Of a stretch of 11,999 nucleotides of DNA, positions 7,050-11,999 are shown piece by piece. The position numbers and the translations under genes were made by a program. The notes beneath the pieces are model-generated. The model saw nothing but the letters and a program-made list of their open reading frames with translations. It was not told the origin of the DNA and did no database searches. Within the stretch, counting starts at the first letter, position 1. Each line of letters begins with the position of its first letter. The stretch is from NCBI GenBank assembly GCA_943914745.1, contig CALUDF010000057.1, forward strand, positions 1 to 11,999. Direction: 5' to 3'. The DNA is from an uncultured Bacteriovorax sp. (GTDB lineage: Bacteria; Bdellovibrionota; Bacteriovoracia; Bacteriovoracales; Bacteriovoracaceae).

Positions 7050-8291
7050 ATGAACACTCCTATACTGACAAAAAAAGACCCCTATGCGGCCCTCAGATAC
7101 CCGGATTACCGCTTTTACATCTTAACCAGGATCTTCCTGGCCATTGCCCTTCAAATTGAAGTCGTGACTATTGGTTGGCACGTTTACTCGATCACTAAAG
7201 ACCCTTTATCCCTGGGGATGATTGGTTTAGTTGAAATCTTGCCGAACTTTGCGGTGACCTTGTTTGCTGGTCATTACGCTGACATCTACGACCGCAAAAA
7301 GATCGTTATCTCCTGTCTTTTTGTCGTGATGTTAAGTGGTGTGGGTTTATTTTCGATCACTCATCTTGTGCCGGACGGTCATCAGAAGCTCTCACTCTTT
7401 TATATTGTGATTGCCATCACGGGCCTGGCGCGCGGGACACTTTCCCCATCGCTTTTTTCCATTCTCACTGAATGCGTTCCTCGAAACATTTATGTCAATT
7501 CGACTTCATGGAGTTCGACGATCTGGCAGATTGCTTACATGTTTGGCGCTGGAGTGAGTGGTTTTTTATTCGCTTACATTGGCTATGATGCTTATCTTGT
7601 CGTCAGTGTTTTGGTGTTATGTGGAATCATTTCGTTTAGTTTTATTTCACCAAAGCCTCATCTGACTCAAAAAGATCAGAGGGCCCCAATGCTTGAATCA
7701 ATCAAGGAAGGGATCTCTTACGTTTTTAAGAATCAGGTTTTTTTAGGTGCGCTCTCGCTTGATCTCTTCGCTGTTTTATTTGGTGGGGCCGTCGCCCTTC
7801 TGCCGATTTTTGCCAATGATATTTTAATGGTGGGTCCAAAGGGATTGGGTTTTTTAAAAGCTGCTCCAAGTGCAGGTTCATTTATTATGGCGGCGATAAA
7901 TATCTACTGGCCTCCGGTGAAGAACACCGGGAAAAAACTTTTAGTGGCAGTCTTTGGTTTTGGTGTGTGCATGATTATTTTTGCACTCTCGAAGAACTTT
8001 TATCTTTCAGTCTTCATTCTCGCCGTCAGTGGTGCTTGCGATAACATTTCAGTTGTCGTGCGCGGGACGATCATGCAGACCCTCGTTCCTCCAGACATGA
8101 AGGGGAAGGTCTCAGCGGTCAATTCTGTGTTTATTGGGTCATCTAACGAGATTGGGGCTTTTGAGTCCGGGACAGCGGCCAAGATCATGGGCGTGGTCCC
8201 TTCGGTGATTTTTGGTGGCACAATGACACTTCTTGTGGTGATTTTTACAGCATTTAGGGCCCCAAAACTTAAAAATCTCAACTTTGAGTAA
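7050..8291 (+). CDS. MFS transporter, EntS-like (MFS_3) family
   Basis: A 413-residue inner-membrane protein with about 12 hydrophobic segments in two halves, split by a polar loop near residues 200-225. Motif A of the major facilitator superfamily is clear at 74-84 as GHYADIYDRKK. The opening ALRYPDYRFYILTRIF, the segment around LARGTLSPSLF (126-136), and SSNEIGAFESG (364-374) followed by GVVPSVIFGG are characteristic of the MFS_3/EntS-like branch. That branch includes the enterobactin exporter and many uncharacterised efflux proteins, and drives export with the proton gradient. The ATG at 7050 is preceded by GGAAAG (7036-7041), 8 nt upstream. It is transcribed divergently from the HD-GYP gene and appears monocistronic, because the following gene has its own strong promoter. 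The cargo cannot be inferred, since no siderophore or other biosynthesis genes are adjacent. Confidence 0.88.
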   Translation: MNTPILTKKDPYAALRYPDYRFYILTRIFLAIALQIEVVTIGWHVYSITKDPLSLGMIGLVEILPNFAVTLFAGHYADIYDRKKIVISCLFVVMLSGVGLFSITHLVPDGHQKLSLFYIVIAITGLARGTLSPSLFSILTECVPRNIYVNSTSWSSTIWQIAYMFGAGVSGFLFAYIGYDAYLVVSVLVLCGIISFSFISPKPHLTQKDQRAPMLESIKEGISYVFKNQVFLGALSLDLFAVLFGGAVALLPIFANDILMVGPKGLGFLKAAPSAGSFIMAAINIYWPPVKNTGKKLLVAVFGFGVCMIIFALSKNFYLSVFILAVSGACDNISVVVRGTIMQTLVPPDMKGKVSAVNSVFIGSSNEIGAFESGTAAKIMGVVPSVIFGGTMTLLVVIFTAFRAPKLKNLNFE

Positions 8292-8308
8292 ATATCGGCC
8301 GCATTTTT

Positions 8309-8338
8309 TTGACATCAATTTTTCATAAGATATATAGT
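8309..8338 (+). promoter_or_regulatory. Strong sigma70-type promoter of the S8 protease gene
   Basis: A perfect -35 TTGACA lies at 8309-8314. Two overlapping -10 candidates follow: TATATA (8331-8336) at 16 bp and TATAGT (8333-8338) at 18 bp, the latter matching consensus at 5 of 6 positions. The leader would be about 25-30 nt. The Shine-Dalgarno AAGGGGA (8360-8366) sits 4 nt before the ATG at 8371. Confidence 0.6.
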
Positions 8339-8370
8339 CGCCCAGGCTTTTTAAAAGCAAAGGGGAACTT

Positions 8371-11300
8371 ATGAAATATTCTGTATCGCTTATTCTTTCT
8401 TTGGCATTACTTTCATCGTGTGCACCAAAGAACTCAAGTCAATCATCACTGGGGCTCATCGCTAGTAAGTATTTTAGCATGAGACAGCAGTCACCTACAC
8501 AATATGTGGGAATTGTGCAGTTAACTCATCCTGCCCTTTTAGCTGAGGCACAGACGGTTGAGGGAAAACCTGTCATTGATGAGGAATTAAAGAAAGCTAT
8601 TCTAGAAGAACAATCTGAAGTTATCTCGCGCTTAAAAGAGATTTCACCAGACATTAAAATCCTCGCTACTTACAAGATGGTTTTAAATGCGGTGGCCTTC
8701 GTTGCGCCAAGTGAGTTCTCAGGACAGATTGAAGGACTTGAAGGAGTTAATAAACTTCTTCCAAGCTCTGACTTTGCTAGACCGCAAACCGTGGGACTGG
8801 ATAAAAAAGTGACGGCGGCCATTGAAAGCCTAAAAGATAAGAACTCTGTCACATTCATTGGTGCTGATAAGGCACACAAGAAAGGTATCTCGGGACAAAA
8901 CATGAGAGTCGGAGTCATCGATACTGGTATCGATTACATTCACTCTATGCTTGGAGGCCCTGGAAAAAAAGAAATTTATGATTCAATTAATCCAGCGACA
9001 TCTAACGAATTTTTTCCAAATGCTAAAGTCGTAGGGGGAGCGGATTTCGTAGGCTCTAACTACTCTTCAGGGGGAGCGACACTTGAGCAACAAATTCCAG
9101 TTCGCGATGAAAACCCAATTGATGAAAGTGGGCACGGCTCTCACGTGGCCGGCTCAGTGGCAGGAATTGGAGATGATGTCGTTTCATACTCAGGAGTAGC
9201 TCCTGAAGCGACTCTGTACGCTCTAAAAGTTTTCGGAAAATCTGGAAGCACGTCTGATGTTGTTGTTATCCAGGCCCTTGAGTACGCGGCTGACCCAAGT
9301 GAAAAAGTTGAACCAGCAAACCGCCTTGATGTTGTTAACCTTTCTCTAGGTGGTGGATTCGGTAAACCAAAAATTCTCTACAATGAAGCGATTAAAAACC
9401 TGACAAAAGCTGGAACAATTGTTGTGGCCTCTGCTGGTAACTCGGGAGACAACCCATACATTACGGGAGCTCCTGCAACTTCAGATGAAGCGATCTCGGT
9501 TGCCGCTTCAATCGATTACATGCCACAAAATATCGCAGTTCCTGCAGTTGAAGTCTCAATTGAGGGCGTTTCTAAGCTTGCTGAAAAAGTAGAAGGAAAC
9601 TCCACAACTCCGGCAGAATCAAGCAAGGTAAGCGGATCTCTTGTTCATATTGGAACAGGTGTAGAGGCAGTGTCTGAAGAAGTGAAGACCCAAGTCAAAG
9701 GCCGAATCGCTTTAATGGACCGCGGGACAATTTCTTTTGAACAAAAATTCCAGGTCGCCAAAGCTCTTGGAGCCTCAGGTGTTGTTATGGTTAACAACGT
9801 CGATGGCGCTTCTATTGCCATGGGATCAGAGGCTAAGTTTGAATTTCCAGCTGTCATGGTCACTAAATCTTTAGGTGACGCCATTAAAGCGGCCCTGGCA
9901 AAAAAATCAGAAGTCGTCTTTAATTTCTCTCCAGGAGAAATCATCAACCGCGATGACTTAATTGATACGATGACGAACTTCTCGTCTCGTGGACCTCGCT
10001 CAATTGACTCCCTCATTAAACCAGAAATCTCAGGTCCAGGGGCCAATGTTATTTCAGCGGCCCATGGAACAGGCGATAAATCCATCCAGTTCTCAGGAAC
10101 CTCAATGTCTGGACCACACCTTGCTGGTGTCATGGCCCTTATGAGACAGGCCTTCCCAAAAGCTTCAGTGCAGGAGCTTAAAGCAAGAATTCTGAACACT
10201 GCCAAGATCATGACTGCAAACGGAGCCCATGTTCCAGTTTCTCGTCAGGGAGCAGGGCGTGTGCAAGTCGAAGAAGCTCTTAAGGCTTCAGTCATCGCTA
10301 TGCCTGCGACACTTTCTCTTGGAGAGGTTCCAGTTGCTTCTACAAAGACAGTCTCGAAGAAAGTCACGCTTACAAACTCATCTGATAAAGATGTCTTATT
10401 CTCAACCAAAGCAATCAACAGCAAAAACATAAAGGTGTCTTTGCAAAGCGCCTTGAAAGTAAAAGCAAAGAGCACTCTTTCTTTTACCGTAAGCTTCACT
10501 CTTGCCCGCGAAAATGCAGCTCAAAACAACATTGAAGCTGATGGGTTCGTGATTCTGACGAATGCTGATGATGGATCAAAGATCTCTCTTCCATTCCTTG
10601 CCGTCCTCAATAAAGTGAGCGACATCAAGGCATCGGACATGGTGACGCAAACGGATTCTGAAGTAGATAAAAATGGTTCAGAAGTTAAGTTAACTCTGAC
10701 AAATGCAGCTAAGTCTTCGGGTGACGCTCTTATCTTTAACCTTTTAGGAACAGATGAGAAGAAAAGCGTTGTGAATCCAAACAACCTTTCATCTTCAACT
10801 TTATGTGATTTAGAGGCAGCCGGTATTCGTATCATTGATAAAACGGACAAAGGGCAAACGACAAAGGTTCTTCAAATTGGAGTGAAGTTATATGACGCCA
10901 TGACATTCTGGCAGCCATGTGATGTATCTCTACAGATTGACTCTAATAATGACGGTGTTGCAGACCAAGAGCTTTTAGCGATCAAGGCTAACTATGTCAG
11001 TGGGATCACTGCTGATGTTTTCGCTTCGATTCTTTTAGATGCACAATTAGCAAGAAACCTTCGTTTAGCTTTTGAAATGGACCCGGCAAACACGAAAGAA
11101 AGCTACTTGCCGGCCCTGCTTGATGCTCGCGACATGAAGTTTTACAACCATTCTAACGTAGCGGTTGTTGAAGCGGACTTAGCAAAAATCACAAAAGGTA
11201 AAAATGGAAAAGTAGGAATTAAACTTTCAGTGACTCACTTGGAAGCGGACTCAAAAGGAGACGACTTCCTAGCAAATCACGGGGAGAAGTGGCAGACACT

Positions 11301-11493
11301 TAATCTTTCAGAGAACTCTCTGGCCTTCTACGACATGCCGGAAGTGGTGATAGTGGGAGCAAATGATCTTGAGCACGTTTCAATGAGACGAGGGCTAGGA
11401 AACATGAGAGCTCTTATTCTTTACCCTCACAACGCTCCTGTGGGCCTAAAAGACCAGCAGTCGCAGATCTTAACTGAAAAACTTCTTAAGTAA
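8371..11493 (+). CDS. Subtilisin-like (S8) serine protease lipoprotein with PA domain
   Basis: A 1040-residue exported protease. The N-terminus is a lipoprotein signal with lipobox LSSC; Cys17 would be lipidated, and the following Ala predicts outer-membrane rather than inner-membrane retention. Residues from about 40 to 132 look like an inhibitor-I9-type propeptide, suggesting autoprocessing. The catalytic domain spans about 160-640: Asp184 in VIDTGIDY, His255 in GHGSHVAG, oxyanion Asn357 in SAGNSGD, Ser578 in FSGTSMSGPH. A protease-associated (PA) domain is inserted at about 400-520, before SSRGP. This layout resembles Bacillus Vpr and the C5a-peptidase/lactocepin group. About 400 further residues include a beta-rich Fn3-like region (645-750), a calcium-loop-like DSNNDGVADQE (857-867) and a Cys812/Cys850 pair that could form a disulfide; these are the only cysteines besides Cys17. 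It follows the MFS gene by 79 nt but has its own promoter. The substrate is unknown. Confidence 0.94.
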   Translation: MKYSVSLILSLALLSSCAPKNSSQSSLGLIASKYFSMRQQSPTQYVGIVQLTHPALLAEAQTVEGKPVIDEELKKAILEEQSEVISRLKEISPDIKILATYKMVLNAVAFVAPSEFSGQIEGLEGVNKLLPSSDFARPQTVGLDKKVTAAIESLKDKNSVTFIGADKAHKKGISGQNMRVGVIDTGIDYIHSMLGGPGKKEIYDSINPATSNEFFPNAKVVGGADFVGSNYSSGGATLEQQIPVRDENPIDESGHGSHVAGSVAGIGDDVVSYSGVAPEATLYALKVFGKSGSTSDVVVIQALEYAADPSEKVEPANRLDVVNLSLGGGFGKPKILYNEAIKNLTKAGTIVVASAGNSGDNPYITGAPATSDEAISVAASIDYMPQNIAVPAVEVSIEGVSKLAEKVEGNSTTPAESSKVSGSLVHIGTGVEAVSEEVKTQVKGRIALMDRGTISFEQKFQVAKALGASGVVMVNNVDGASIAMGSEAKFEFPAVMVTKSLGDAIKAALAKKSEVVFNFSPGEIINRDDLIDTMTNFSSRGPRSIDSLIKPEISGPGANVISAAHGTGDKSIQFSGTSMSGPHLAGVMALMRQAFPKASVQELKARILNTAKIMTANGAHVPVSRQGAGRVQVEEALKASVIAMPATLSLGEVPVASTKTVSKKVTLTNSSDKDVLFSTKAINSKNIKVSLQSALKVKAKSTLSFTVSFTLARENAAQNNIEADGFVILTNADDGSKISLPFLAVLNKVSDIKASDMVTQTDSEVDKNGSEVKLTLTNAAKSSGDALIFNLLGTDEKKSVVNPNNLSSSTLCDLEAAGIRIIDKTDKGQTTKVLQIGVKLYDAMTFWQPCDVSLQIDSNNDGVADQELLAIKANYVSGITADVFASILLDAQLARNLRLAFEMDPANTKESYLPALLDARDMKFYNHSNVAVVEADLAKITKGKNGKVGIKLSVTHLEADSKGDDFLANHGEKWQTLNLSENSLAFYDMPEVVIVGANDLEHVSMRRGLGNMRALILYPHNAPVGLKDQQSQILTEKLLK

Positions 11494-11494
11494 T

Positions 11495-11529
11495 AAAAAA
11501 GGGCCTCAAATTTGAGGCCCTTCTTTTTT
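11495..11529. terminator. Bidirectional Rho-independent terminator
   Basis: GGGCCTCAAA (11501-11510) and TTTGAGGCCC (11511-11520) form a perfect 20-bp palindrome. It folds into a hairpin of at least 7 GC-rich pairs with a short AT loop. A6 precedes it (11495-11500) and TTCTTTTTT follows (11521-11529), so it can terminate the protease from the left and the converging small gene from the right. Confidence 0.92.
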
Positions 11530-11551
11530 ATCTTCTAAATCTTTTTAAAAA

Positions 11552-11893
11552 TTAGTTGATAGCAGTAACGATGTGAGCAGAAAGCTCGATGTCAGACTTA
11601 CCAGCAAGCTCTTCTCTTTCTTTTAGAAGGTCAAGAGTTTTTGCAAGTCTTTCAGTCATTTCCTCTCCTCCAAGGAAGTTATTAGCGTCATCTCTGATTG
11701 CTTTTAATTGCTCTCTTTGCTCAAGAGAAGCAGCAGTTGAAGCAAGTGGAGAAGAGACGAGTCCAACAGCTGTTTGTAGAACGCTTTCAACGACACCAAC
11801 GACAGTGTAAACAGGTGAAAGAGTGATTTCTACAGCAGAAGCTGAAAGAGTTGTAGCAAGTAACATAGCGGCGATAGTTGACTTAAGTTTCAT
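11552..11893 (-). CDS. Small exported protein of unknown function
   Basis: A 113-residue product that I do not recognise. Residues 1-20 are a classical Sec signal peptide: KLK, a hydrophobic core, then ASA before Val21 as a signal peptidase I site. The mature part is about 93 residues. It has a hydrophobic, Val/Ser/Thr-rich stretch at about 25-53 (possibly membrane-associating), then a charged, helix-prone segment from 57 to 100 rich in Glu, Lys and Leu. No cysteines and no catalytic motif are visible. The start is firm, because AAAGGAGG (complement of 11898-11905) lies 4 nt before the ATG. With that ribosome site the protein is likely abundant. It shares the bidirectional terminator with the S8 protease but is transcribed toward it, so the two are not an operon. 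The -35/-10 elements are unclear. Confidence 0.75.
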   Translation of the reverse strand: MKLKSTIAAMLLATTLSASAVEITLSPVYTVVGVVESVLQTAVGLVSSPLASTAASLEQREQLKAIRDDANNFLGGEEMTERLAKTLDLLKEREELAGKSDIELSAHIVTAIN

Positions 11894-11897
11894 AGAT

Positions 11898-11905
11898 CCT
11901 CCTTT
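11898..11905 (-). promoter_or_regulatory. Near-perfect Shine-Dalgarno of the small exported protein
   Basis: On the minus strand this reads AAAGGAGG, 4 nt ahead of the ATG at 11893. It is the closest match to the anti-Shine-Dalgarno consensus in the window; most other genes here have only 4-5 base matches. It fixes the start codon and suggests strong translation. Confidence 0.8.
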
Positions 11906-11946
11906 GGACTGATGAATTTGTTTTTGTGTGAGGCAATCGTAACAGC

Positions 11947-11996
11947 AAAAAAAAAATAAATAAGGGGCGTTATAAAAATTACTCAGCCCTTATTTA
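11947..11996 (-). terminator. Rho-independent terminator of an off-window minus-strand gene
   Basis: TAAATAAGGG (11957-11966) and CCCTTATTTA (11987-11996) are perfect 10-bp inverted arms around a 20-nt loop. Ten A residues at 11947-11956 read as T10 directly after the stem on the minus strand. This polarity means a leftward transcript from beyond the right edge ends here. A TAA on the minus strand at 11996-11994 could be its stop codon. Confidence 0.65.
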
Positions 11997-11999
11997 GTG

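Noticed and set aside
8295..8310. CGGCCG followed by T7 after the MFS gene
   Set aside because: The self-complementary hexamer has no room for a loop, so it cannot form a terminator hairpin; the T run is part of the protease promoter region.
9645..10211. 188-codon open frame opposite the S8 protease
   Set aside because: It is antisense to the conserved PA and catalytic-Ser region of a clear protease; its composition reflects the codon pattern of that gene.
1..11999. CRISPR array, tRNA, rRNA, insertion sequence, toxin-antitoxin or phage defence system
   Set aside because: No regularly spaced direct repeats, cloverleaf-like segments, transposase motifs or defence-gene motifs were seen; the window is nearly filled by housekeeping, transport, signalling and protease genes.

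Overview
The window reads as an ordinary, compact chromosomal segment of a moderately AT-rich Gram-negative bacterium. The gene set (a glycolytic operon running into secG, an HD-GYP signalling protein, secreted and lipid-anchored proteases) and the Lys/Ser-rich protein style resemble Bdellovibrio-and-like organisms, perhaps Bacteriovoracaceae or Peredibacter. That placement is an impression only. I see no 16S rRNA or other phylogenetic marker gene that would settle it.

Layout, left to right. (1) Positions 1-968 hold the 3' part of a secreted-type zinc metalloprotease resembling peptidase family M64. It is followed by a hairpin at 1002-1028. (2) Positions 1072-5772 hold a plus-strand operon of gap, pgk, tpiA, secG and a class V PLP-dependent aminotransferase. 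Intergenic gaps are 3, 1, 81 and 16 nt, and a good promoter lies ahead of gap. (3) A minus-strand HD-GYP gene (5780-6928) converges on the aminotransferase with only 7 nt between the stop codons. (4) A 121-nt divergent intergenic region contains nested inverted repeats built on AAGCC/GGCTT, then an MFS exporter-like gene (7050-8291). (5) A perfect TTGACA promoter precedes a 1040-residue subtilisin-like lipoprotein protease with an inserted PA domain (8371-11493). A perfect 20-bp palindrome with T-tracts on both sides ends it and probably also ends the converging gene. (6) On the minus strand, a small exported protein (11552-11893) has a near-perfect Shine-Dalgarno. Upstream of it sits a hairpin plus T10 that looks like the terminator of another minus-strand gene beyond the right edge.

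The first three operon genes encode consecutive lower-glycolysis enzymes, and secG encodes a membrane subunit of the Sec translocon, so central carbon flux and secretion capacity would be co-transcribed. The two proteases and the small exported protein all need export, which fits a secretion-rich lifestyle, but no direct link between them is shown.

I did not find a clearly novel multi-gene system, CRISPR array, mobile element, tRNA or rRNA. The most distinctive points are the GAPDH cofactor-site residues (Asn and Ser where NAD-specific enzymes have Asp and Pro, suggesting NADP use), the nested dyad between the HD-GYP and MFS genes, and the unassigned aminotransferase at the end of the glycolytic operon.
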